DNA of 64,000 nucleotides from Gymnopus androsaceus JB14 (lineage: Eukaryota > Basidiomycota > Agaricomycetes > Agaricales > Omphalotaceae), in assembly GCA_009733575.1 (NCBI GenBank), contig ML769402.1:242446-306445 (forward strand), in the 5' to 3' direction. Made by a program: the position numbers and the translations under genes. This document shows, one piece after another, positions 14,221 to 23,838 of this stretch (position 1 is the first letter of the stretch; every line of letters begins with the position of its first letter). A model generated the notes under the pieces. It was not told the origin of the DNA and searched no databases. It was given only the letters and a program-made list of their open reading frames with translations.

Positions 14221-16527
14221 ATGCAGAACGACGCTCGCAGAAGAGCCACTTTGCAGCCTGTGGGCGAATCTCATGGAAATATTCGCTCAGGAATACCATT
14301 GCCATCGACGGCAAAGAAGCCGACTCCTAACCCACGAATGTCGCTTTCTGGTCCTGCGATTCGAATAAATCCTTATCCTGCACCCCCCGGCACAAATCCC
14401 AGAAATTCGACGATGTTCAGGTCTCAAAATAGCAATCCTCTGCTTATGAGCGCTTCAAAAGGCAAGACTCCGTTAACCAAGTGCGTTTCAGCTTTCCTTA
14501 AATCAAACTCCTTCCCTGACTCTGCGTCGCCTGTAGTAGTGCTCGCCGTGGTTCAATGTGGGCTGGCGGGGCAGGAGTAGCTTCTATGCCCAGTAGCAGC
14601 CAGCCTCAGAAGGACTCGCGTCCTATTCGAGACCGGAGTTTCCAGAACAAAGAACGTTCAGACATACTCAACTATCTTCAGAGTGTCGGTATGGAGATCA
14701 GCATGAACAGCCTGATCAACATCCAGAGCAAACACTATCGCGCCATCTTTGAAAGCCTCGTTCATCTAGCAGCACCTGGCTACCCTCTCGATCCGTTAGT
14801 GAAATTTGAGGAGATATTCATCCCAGCGCTCCAAGCCCTTCGGTATCCTTACGCTCACTCGATGGACAACAAGTGGCTTGCCGCTGTAGGTAGTCCACAT
14901 TCGTGGCCTCATCTTCTGGGTGTTTTGCATTGGCTGGTTGAGTTATGCAAGGCAAGTGTTACTACAACTCGTGATAGAGTTTCTTGACCAAACACGGCTT
15001 TATAGATGAAAGAACATTATTGTTCCAGCAGTGATCCAACATTGCAGGATCCGGACAATGTCACAGAGGAATTTCAGGATCCCTTGGATCACCGCGCTCT
15101 TGCGTTCGACTATTACGAGAAAGCGTATATTATATGGTTGAATCATGAGGACGAATTTGTAGATCCAAACCAGCGTCTCGAAGACCGATTTGGTTGGTTT
15201 TTTTACTTTATGAGTCAACTAGTTCTAACCACAACGACGAGTGCAGCCAAGAAGAACGAGCGTGTCCAAAATGACTTGGAGGCCAAAATTAAACAACTAA
15301 ACGAGGCAGAAATTGAAAACAAAAACTTGAAAACTGCCGATGTAGGTTCATTCATTCCAAAGTCATGATTTATGCTCAACGTTTCGACTCGCAGCCTCCT
15401 ATCAAGGCTCTCCAGGAGAAAAACAACCTATACACTCGCGATTTAGCAAAGTACGAGGATGTTCTTCCGAAAAATGAAGCAAAAAAGAACAAATTGCTTC
15501 ATTGGATTGATACAATGAAAGATGACCTGATAAAGAACGGTGCGCTATTATTTTGTGAGAGTCGAAAAGATCAGTATTAACCAAGAATGTCGCAGGTGAA
15601 ACTCTGGAGAGAATGAGGGCAGAACAAGAGGAGCTCAACAACACTGTCAAAGAGCAAAATATGACACAGGAAGAAGTCAGTCGAATGACCACTGACTACG
15701 ACATGCTTTGGCGCAACGTCGAGGATCTAAAGCAGAAGATCTCCGAGACAGAACGAACTGTGATGTCGTTTGAGGTTACTCTTGCGAACCGTATCTCCGC
15801 GACCGAAGAGACGCTTCACACGTACACCGTAACCCTTTCCGACTTGGGTCTGCTGCCTCCGCTGCCGCCTCCGCATCAAGATATCGATCTAACTTTAGAG
15901 TTGAACACTGCGTCTTCGGATCTCCAGCAACTTCTCACCGGCGCAGACATCAAGAGAGTTATTAAACCCACTGTAAGCAACGTGGCAGAATCCAAACGCT
16001 CTCTGCGTGCAGAAGTTGAGAACGAACGCATCAGAGTCGACAACGACATCGAACAGTTAACGCTGGACTGTGATACGCTGGACGATGAGATAAATCAACT
16101 AGAAAAAAAAGTGGCAGCAGTTAACGAGCAAGCAGTTGATCTCCATAACGTATATTTCCATCGCACCTGTGTATTTCCATGTCTGATTTCGACCCCTAGG
16201 CTGCACAACAAGATGCACTTCTTGCTGGTGAGAGAGCCAGGCAGCTCGAAACAATGTTGGCAAACGCAAGAACGGCTGCGATCGCGAATGGAATGGGAGT
16301 TAAATCCCGACTGCAGCAATTACAGTTCGAGTAAGTGTTTGGTACGCTTCCATATTTCATGGATCTCAATTATTGCTTCCAGCTACCGCGAACAAGTCGA
16401 ACGAGTGAACAGATTGAAGGATGAAACTGTCCGAGCCGTCATCAAGAATAGCTCGGATATTGCTCAGTTTAAGGTTGAGGTGGCGAGTCGGTTGCGAGAG
16501 CTGCGTGAGTGTGCGGAAATCAGTTGA
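14221..16527 (+). CDS. NDC80: Kinetochore protein Ndc80 (Hec1)
   Basis: Microtubule-binding core subunit of the outer-kinetochore NDC80 complex. The start at 14221 (MQNDARRRATLQP) opens a basic disordered tail rich in Ser/Pro, the segment normally phosphorylated by Aurora B. The calponin-homology domain runs from about 14620 to 15110 (RDRSFQNKERSDILNYL, SHYRAIFESL-like block, HSWPHLLGVLHWLVELCK). Long coiled coils follow from about 15230, with the conserved helix LRAEVENERIRVDNDI at about 16000 and the C-terminal end at 16527. Introns: about 14483-14543, 14952-15005 (GC donor), about 15345-15396, 15538-15597, 16150-16199 and 16331-16382; all but the GC one are GT-AG. Its complex partner SPC24 is 13 kb away. 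Confidence 0.95.
14952..15005 (+). other. GC-AG intron in NDC80
   Basis: The donor is TGCAAG|GCAAGT and the acceptor TTATAG|ATG. Splicing gives WLVELCK followed by MKEHY in phase 0, the expected calponin-homology to linker sequence. Using the GT four bases on shifts the frame and hits a stop. Confidence 0.88.
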
Positions 16528-17285
16528 GGGTTCTGTCGTGTGGAACATTCTTATAGCGTATGAGCAGTATGTATATCATGTCTATCTCTTTCCTGGACCT
16601 TTGATGGAATGAAGGTGTTAGTGAAGCTCCCAACCACGTATTGTGTTCCCTCATGTTCTCGGGTTCTAATCTTCACAGACTAACGATGGACCTTTTTTGC
16701 TCGTTAGGCTTCCTGCAGAATCCAAAACAAGTCAACTCCATTTTCCTACAAGAGGCTCTTGGCTGGTTATCTCACACCGTGTTCTATAATGTATCAACGC
16801 AGGCGTGTTCCGGCCCCGGTATCAACCTTCTCTTTTATTATGTGCATGCCTCGATACTGCAGAATTTACCCTTGAATGTGAGAATTGTCAGCCACCTAGG
16901 TATTCTGCGAGGAACAGCACTTTTATAACTACCGACGACTGCCAGAATTGAAGATGATCCTCTCCAAGGTGATCCGATCTTATCAAGAACCGGAAGGGAA
17001 GGAAGTAATACGGCTCTTCTCGATGCGCCATTACCGAAACCCTCTACTGAATTCGCTGTATCGCTGGTTGTCGGTCCTGTACTCAACCGAAACGCTCGCC
17101 TGAGACTCGTCAGACTTGTTGGGAAATACTTGCCTTACCGCAACTTCTCTCATCTCCTCCATATTGCATCATCAGGCTTACTGCATTGAAACTTAAGAAG
17201 AGTCTTTCCGTTCCTTTTCTTCCTCTTTACTGTAATTCCTTCCTCTTCCTCGTCCACTCGAAGAGACTGCCACGTGGACTCCAAG
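16528..17285. other. Intergenic, possible unrecognised exon
   Basis: About 760 bases between NDC80 and the TmpA-like gene. On the plus strand a frame is open from about 16945 to a stop at 17187-17189 with gene-like codon use but no recognisable motif. It could be the last exon of a small gene or 5' leader. The segment just before 17286 is C/T-rich (many CTT/TCC runs), typical of a fungal promoter next to the start codon. Confidence 0.4.
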
Positions 17286-19516
17286 ATGTCAATCGAACCC
17301 AACGGTGCCTACGATGAGGCCGAGAAAGGGACGGTCGATATCATGAAGCTCCACCCCTCCATTGTACTCTACCGATGAGAAGCAGCTAGACCGACCCATC
17401 GAGGCTGCCCCTCCACAGTTCTTTGGAGCCAAGCATAAAGCCTTAGTTGCGGAGCCCAAGAAGCCAGCCCAGAAGCCCAAGAAGGTTTCTAAATGGGTTC
17501 GCTGGAGGCTTTGGTTCAACACCTATCGGTATAATCTCTGCTTCAAGGCGCTTGCACTAATGCTCAAATTGAACACACAGGAAATTCTTCTGCTTCACAT
17601 TTGGTCTCAATATGATCGGGCTTGGTTTGGCAGCTTCGGGACATTTTCCTTATGCTATAAGGCAGTCGGGCACCATGGTGGTTGGTAATTTGAACTTTGC
17701 TATCTTGATGCGCAACGAGTTTTTCGGTCGCATACTGTACTGGATTGTCAACACTTGTTTCGCAAAGGTAGTTCTTTCCTTGTCCGTTAGAACATGACAC
17801 CTGATGAGCGATGTGTTTCTTCAGTGGACACCTTTGTGGTGGAGGTCAATATATATCTCAAACAGACGTTATTTATACTGATCATTTCTAACATACAGAT
17901 TAGGATGTACTTCTGTTCTTCAGGTTTGTCACATATAGTCGTCTGCTAGATCATTACTTACATTGCATTCATTAGCATCTAGGCGGCATACACTCTGGAT
18001 GCGCCCTCTCTGGAGTTTTTTGGCTGCTTCTGAAAGTCGTTAACGCGTTTCGTACGCTCGACATTCAGCATGACGCTGTTCTTACCATGGGCGTTGTGAC
18101 TAACTTTGCAGTCGCAGTCAGTGCTCTTAGCGCCTTCCCTTGGGTTCGGAATACCCATCATAAGTAAGTCTATGTTATTATGCGACGACTTGTCTGTCTT
18201 ATTCATACTTCTTGCGGCAAGTGTGTTCGAACGCCACCATCGGTTTGTAGGGTGGTTTGGTTTACTCTCTACCTGTAAGATTTCATTTTCTCAGCTTCGA
18301 CTGTTGATACAGAGCAATTAACTTGCATTTAGGGGCATTCGTTATCATGGGCGACTGCTACAATGGCATCACGAGAACATGGGATCTGAGTGGAATAGAC
18401 CTCATTCACCACCAGGACTTCTGGTTCACAATTGGTATGACGACTTTGTAAGTGGGGATTTCCTTTCTCATTCTTGATTTAATGCTTGACTATGCATGTA
18501 GCATCGCATTGCCTTGGATTTGTGTTCGTGAGGTCCCAATCGATATTGAACTCGTGAGTTCAGTGACTTTATGCAATTTTTTAATTTACTAAAACGAATC
18601 AAAGCCTTCTCCAAAAGTCGCCATAGTTCGCTTCGAGAGGGGAATGCAGCAGGGCCTTCTTGGTCGTATCAGTCGCTCCTCTATCATGGAATACCATGCT
18701 TTTGGCATTATCTCGTGAGTACGTCCGACTTCCTGCGCCGTCTGTTTTTTGAAAATGTTCGTAGAGAAGGAACGCATGCGAAATATCACTATATGATTTG
18801 TGGTGTGCAAGGTGCGCTTTTGTCGGCAGATTTCCAGTTCCAAGTTCTCAACCTTCTCATACAGGGGACTTCACGAAAAGTCTTGTAAATGATCCACCGA
18901 AAACCTTATGGACCCGTGAGCTGAAAGTAAGCCCTATCTAATCCTTAGTAGGCTTCTAGAACACGAGTTAACCGGTAGTAGTTCGCAGGAGTATCGAACA
19001 CTTCCACTCTTTACAAACGTGGTATTCGTATCTGCACTGGAACGGGTATTGGGGCCGCTCTTTCTACCTGTTTACAGTCGCCGGACTGGTGAGTTATTTC
19101 CACGTCGCATCTCCTGTAATCTTACACGAAATTAGGTTTCTCATCTGGATTGGTTGGTTCCAAGTTCCTCCCAAGAGTATTTCGTTTCTGAACATTTTAA
19201 TTCTCTCCAGGATCTGACCAAGAGAAAACTTTCGGGCCTACCATCAGTGGTCTTATTCACCGACATGTTGGGCCCGAACGTCTGATTCTGTGGGATAGTA
19301 AACTGAGAGGCGGCCGACCTGATACCATGAAGATTTTAAAGGAATCATACCACTCCTGGGGAGCTGAAGGTGGTTTCCTCTCGTTTCACTCCATTTTACT
19401 CTTCTAATTGATATACAGTTGTCTTCATCACGTCCAACTACATAGGTAACTCGGAAATTATGCAGGGGTGCAAGGAAGCAGGTATCCCCGTCTTTGGGAC
19501 GCTTTGGGATTTTTAA
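17286..19516 (+). CDS. TmpA-like multispanning membrane protein (one frame slip)
   Basis: Resembles the fungal TmpA family: an N-terminal membrane part and a C-terminal ferredoxin-reductase-like region, linked to asexual development in Aspergillus. The start at 17286 gives MSIEPNGAYDEAEKG. At about 17350-17365 the frame slips by one base with no intron signal, then YSTDEKQLDRP continues. Membrane segments appear around 17590-17680, 17760-17900, 18000-18160 and 18240-18440, with many 50-60 base introns. The C-terminal part has WTRELKFAGVSN, RGIRICTGTGIGAAL (nucleotide-binding-like loop), ERLILWDSK, VVFITSNYIGNSEIMQ and the end GIPVFGTLWDF, stop TAA 19514-19516. Confident about the family, less so about exact exons. 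Confidence 0.78.
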
Positions 19517-19548
19517 AGGAAGCATACCACTCTCGGGGAGCTGAAGGT
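19508..19548 (+). repeat. Partial duplicate of a TmpA-like exon at the stop codon
   Basis: Forty-one bases from the last codons of the TmpA-like gene nearly repeat 19332-19371 inside the same gene (both read GATTTT...AAAGGAA.CATACCACTC..GGGGAGCTGAAGGT). The stop codon lies at the start of the downstream copy, so the annotated C-terminus coincides with the duplication junction. Confidence 0.8.
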
Positions 19549-19844
19549 ACTTTCTTGATATTCCTTAGGCTTGCCCTAGGTCGTTTGTTCCCATTCCTGT
19601 CTATCAAGCTTTTCATTCTTTCCGACGAGGTAGCCGGTGCACTCGTGATTTCGACGCAATATCCCCGAGCAATGGAAGCACTACCCGCTAGATTGTCGTT
19701 CGGAAACTTTCATAGTTACAAGGAAATATATATGTAGTACTATGCAATGGGCTACCAGAGAAATATCGTCTCATGAAAGCGAATATCTCCTTCCTTTTTA
19801 ATCCTTCCTTTTTTAATACGTGCATTCACATCGTTACCAGAAAT

Positions 19845-21196
19845 TCATTCATCTTGGAATAGAACTTGACCCGATTTTCCCATCCAGTACCAGCGCCGAT
19901 TGGGGTTAATAGTAGTGTTGGGCCGTAAGCAGATGTTTCGACGCGCGCATTCGGCGACTATTCGTGCAATATTCCGAGCATCCTAATAGCGAATGAAGTT
20001 GTGTGAGCGATGTCGTATGTTAATACGGAGAACCTTACTAACGTCTATACCAGAATGCTCCCGTCCTTCAAACGGAGACAGCCCAAGGACTCGAAGCTGG
20101 GAGCGTATATTCAAACGCGGTCGATGGGGATGATTCCTAGCCTGAAGAAGTCGTTCAGTCAGGTTTACAGTTCAGACTCGATTTACGCACAAGCTTTGCT
20201 CTCATTTTGCGACCTCGATTATTTTGCATGATTGACCAATCGGTCACCATAGAATTTATATCGATAACATCTCCTCTTAACCATGCAGGTATAGGTATCT
20301 GGAGCATTAGATGAATACTTGGCTAATATCCAAGGATATCGGCTTACTTGATTGATGAAGCAAGCTTTTACAACAAAGTCGCGGACGTCGAAAGGCCCGT
20401 CTGAAACGAAAACAGAATCTCAATAATTGTCGACCAGTGTGTTCTTCTAGTAAGCCATGTTTGGTTAAGAATTGAGAGACGGATTGCAGTGCTTGTGGAA
20501 AACTTGGGGCATTGTCTACTTGTGACTATACAGGAACTTCAGTTTCCAAAAGATGTACGAATACAGTAAAAACAGCAAACCTGAGTAATGCCGGTAAGAT
20601 GCTCACAGAATTCAGTGATTGTTGGCCTCCATGAGGGTTTGACGAAACTGCGGAATTCATCAACGATTACCAGTTCACTTCGCTTCTCATCGTTCCATTT
20701 CATGAGACACACAGGAAATTCCTTGTTAAATCTTCAGAAATTTGATTGTGAATAAGTAGTCCCGGGCGTACAATGATCTCGTTAGGATAGTCAAAGCTAG
20801 ATCCCTGTTTGCATGTCGCTTCTAGAGGCCAATTGACGGAAATCCAAAGGATAAATTAGCGATAGAACGAACCAACGTCCAGAACGAGGAAGGCATCGTA
20901 AGGTTGCTTGAGATTGGTGGTTGAATCAGAATGGGATTCCCGTTGCTTCGTTTGCTCGACAGCGTCAGGATCTTTATCTGCGCACAGTTTTAGCCAAGAC
21001 ACAATGTAAAATCACTTGGCTTTCACCTGCCTTCGACGTCAGAATCTAACCGAGTTTGCATACCTACGCTTTGGCGTCTAGTGCTGGACGCGACTTTGAA
21101 GCAGACGTAGACAAAAACCAAGACGACAAGCACAGTCCAAGCACCCAAAGAATGGAACATCCTCGTTGGGTAGAAGAGAAAGTGATGAGCGCTCAT
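19845..21196 (-). CDS. ERI1-like DEDDh 3'-5' exonuclease with N-terminal membrane anchor
   Basis: Split into many short exons. The start at 21196 (MSAHHFLFYPTRM) leads into a hydrophobic helix (AWTVLVVLVFVYVCFKV), a predicted signal anchor. The catalytic core begins with FLVLDVEATC, the first D and E of DEDDh, interrupted by an intron after DV; then SFDYPNEIIEFPVCLMKW, SFVKPSWRPTITEFCEHLTGI, a TDGPFDVRDFVV-like block at about 20390 and PIPAWLRGDVIDI. Near the C-terminus come SQLRVLGLSPFEGREHSGIDDARNIA, carrying the catalytic His and last Asp, and PNRRWYWMG, typical of the ERI1/PRNIP family. The stop is at 19845-19847. Family members trim histone mRNA and 5.8S rRNA ends or degrade siRNA; the target here is unknown. 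Confidence 0.88.
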
Positions 21197-21285
21197 TTTG
21201 AAAGGCGCTTATGCGGTCCGACATTCCGCTGAACTTTTCTTTCTTTCTCGCCACCCACTACTTACTTATTGCTTCTTCAATCGAC

Positions 21286-22378
21286 ATGAATACAGGCGGA
21301 GACGATCTAGACGACGGATTTGTTCTCGAAGATGATTATGTCGCCAACTCTGACGAGGAAGTCGATGGTTCATTGGACGAAGTGGAAGACTCTCCTCAAG
21401 AAGATCAGGCCGGACCTTCCGTCCAACCTGACGATGACGCTAGCAATGCAAAGAAGCGGAAACAGAGGGAAAAGAATAAAGAACGTAAAGCCAAAGTGAG
21501 TGTCACATAGCCGTTTATTGGTACTGGTTCCTAATGTATGGCCTTCAGCGACGGAAGCTGATTGAATCCTCAGAGTCAGATCAATCTCATTCACCAGCCG
21601 AGAGGCCCCCGCATGAGCTTTCTGACTACTTGTGCTCTATGCAAACAAAATCTTTCCCTAAAATGTCTGTGCTAGAACTTGAAGACATGCGGATACCGGG
21701 TATGATAGATTCATCCACACTGGATCCGTACCTAACTGTCTCTGTAGAATCTTCTATCGCAGATACGACAAGCTGGACGGGTCCGAGGACCTTGGACTAC
21801 TTGGCAGACTTTATCATTAAAAGTATGATCTCTTATTCTTCTTTCTACTTTGATTATTCACGACATGCTACTTAGCTGTTCCAAAGCTTCACACTCGGTT
21901 ATCCCAAAAATCCAAGAACACAGGATCACCCACTCTTTTATTTGTTACGAGTGCCGCTCTTCGCGTCGCTGATGTTACACGAATGCTCAAAGACAAACGA
22001 CTACGCGGTGACAAGGGCGGAGAGGTGGCGAAGCTATTTCGCCCGCCATTTTAAACTGGCAGAACATTCTTCTTATCTCAAGCGCACGAAAATTTCCGCG
22101 GCAGTTGGGACACCTGGTCGGATAGGAAAACTGCTATGCGAGACAGGTATGTATATCAAGTTAAAATTCTCGTGTGCAGTGTCTGAGTCGGACTGGTAGA
22201 TGCTTTAACAATTTCAGCATGCACGCATATTGTGCTAGACATTAGCTGGAAAGACTCGAAGAAGCGCAACCTGCTCGACATACCAGAAACTCGAGATGAG
22301 GTGTTCAGGTCGATACTGGGTGCACCTAAAGTTCTGGAGGCTATTAAAGCTGGAAAGATTCAAATCGTATTATTCTAA
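21286..22378 (+). CDS. CMS1: Cms1-family ribosome-biogenesis protein (one frame slip)
   Basis: Cms1/CMSS1 proteins associate with the small-subunit processome in the nucleolus. The start at 21286 (MNTGGDDLDDGF) opens a highly acidic N-terminus, then a lysine-rich nuclear signal KKRKQREKNKERKAK. After introns the conserved helicase-like fold appears: LLFVTSAALRVADVTRML, GTPGRIGKLL (like a DEAD-box motif Ib), THIVLDISWKDSKKR and the end AGKIQIVLF. At about 22034-22042 one extra C (CTATTTCGCCCGCC) breaks the frame; removing it restores LFARHFKLAEH. At least four introns. It converges on RFC2, 23 bases between stops. Confidence 0.87.
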
Positions 22379-22401
22379 TATATACAATATACTACACCTC
22401 G

Positions 22402-23762
22402 TTATGCAAGCGCCTTGTGAACCCGTAAGCCCACCTCCAGTATCCAGAGTTCCTCGTCTGCGCCATCACAAAGGGCCTTGTCTGCTTCAGCAAATATCAG
22501 AGCACAATTGGATTTTTGTTTAGCATTCAGAGTGGGGTGTAATGCCACTATGTCATGAACCTAACGAATGCCTGTCAGTGAAGATAGAGGATGGAACACA
22601 GGTAGCAGCATCACCTGAGATAATATCTGCATCGCAGAATACCCTTCACGAATTATCTCCCTCACTTTATTTCGTATACGATCGAATGATGCCTTGCCCA
22701 AGATATCGACTTGCATGCCCGTATCCATGTCAATGCCCAAACTCTGCACAAAGTCATTAATGACACCATCTGGCACGACGCCTGCGATCTCTTGAATGTC
22801 ACGAGGCGTTATCTGCGTCGGTGGTTGTGTCGATGAAGAAAGTCGATGAGCAGATTGAAGGTAGGTTATAGCGCGTCGCAAATCACCAGAAGAGGTGGTA
22901 ATCAAGGCATCGACAACAGGAGCATCGATTTGAATGCCTTCCTGGGATGCGATGTGAGCTATCCGCGTAGACGACGAGGAATGATCAAGAGGAGTAAATC
23001 GAAACTTGGAGCATCTCGAAGCAAGAGGTTCGATGATCCTGAAGATTCGAAATAAGTACACGGCCTCACAGGGAAAAAAGGAATGAAGCACCTCGTCACG
23101 TAGTTGCACACCAAACAGAATCTCGTTATTCTAGGCATAATTCTCCATTATCCGACGCAATGCACCCTGTGCATCCTGGGTCATAGAGTCGGCTTCATCA
23201 AGAATAATGATCTTGTAGGGCGGACAAGGATAAACTTTGTCATCGGAAGACACTGCTTGGGCACGAGGAGTTTGCCGAGCAAAATTCTTGATTTTATCGC
23301 GTACAATGGATATGCCTCGTTCGTCAGAAGCATTAAGTTCGAGAACACGACTGCGAAAGTTGTCTGGCCTAAAGTAAATGAGCATAGAGCAAGCGTCTAG
23401 AGACCGACACGCACCCGAAAAGCTGTCTTGCTAGAGCTAGAATAGTCGAAGTCTTTCCAGTGCCCGGTGGGCCATAAAAGAGCATATGAGGGAGCTACAC
23501 GCAAAAATAAGTTGATACTCTACGATTTACGCGTGATACATACATTTGTAGACGTTAGGGTCTTGCGCAACACGGCGACAGTGTGTTCTTGGGCGGAGAC
23601 ATCGTCGATTGTTTTTGGACGACTGATATCGTCAGCTTTGGGTATGAAGGTGGGACATGCAACGCACTATTTTTCGACCCAAGGCTGTAAGCTGGGATCT
23701 ACGACGTGTTTTTGGGTCGATTTGGCGGTTTGAGCTTGTGGTTTGAAGAAGGAAGAGGCCAT
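22402..23762 (-). CDS. RFC2: Replication factor C subunit 2 (PCNA clamp loader; RFC4 of animals)
   Basis: AAA+ subunit of the RFC clamp loader that opens PCNA at primer ends. The start at 23762 gives MASSFFKP; the core begins PWVEKYRPKTIDD. Walker A ([10 protein letters not shown]) lies at about 23430-23480, [10 protein letters not shown] at about 23330, Walker B with DEAD at about 23190, and the subunit-specific SRC motif ([10 protein letters not shown]) at about 23020. [16 protein letters not shown] and [10 protein letters not shown] follow, the pattern of yeast Rfc2/human RFC4. The C-terminal collar helices end HKALA at 22402-22404. Introns are GT-AG. Longer N-termini in frame are possible but start inside the next promoter. 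Confidence 0.95.
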
Positions 23763-23838
23763 AAAGCGCGTGACTAACCAGTCACGCTTACTCCTCTGCT
23801 TCGTTGAATCCTTCATGTCCAAAGGTCCTTTGACCACC
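23763..23838. promoter_or_regulatory. Bidirectional promoter of RFC2 and the CAF-1 large subunit
   Basis: Only 76 bases separate the two divergent start codons, so core elements must be shared or lie within the genes. The GCGCGTGAC segment at about 23766-23774 resembles part of an MluI cell-cycle box (ACGCGT) but is not a full match. Both products act with PCNA in S phase. Confidence 0.6.

Noticed and set aside
13991..14368. Plus-strand frame rich in Arg/Ser (SR-like) before NDC80
   Set aside because: It overlaps the antisense of MOG1's first exon and lacks a start and splice signals into NDC80; the composition comes from GAGAG/CGAAAG repeats.
20010..20231. 73-codon plus-strand frame
   Set aside because: It lies antisense to exons of the ERI1-like gene and shows no motif.
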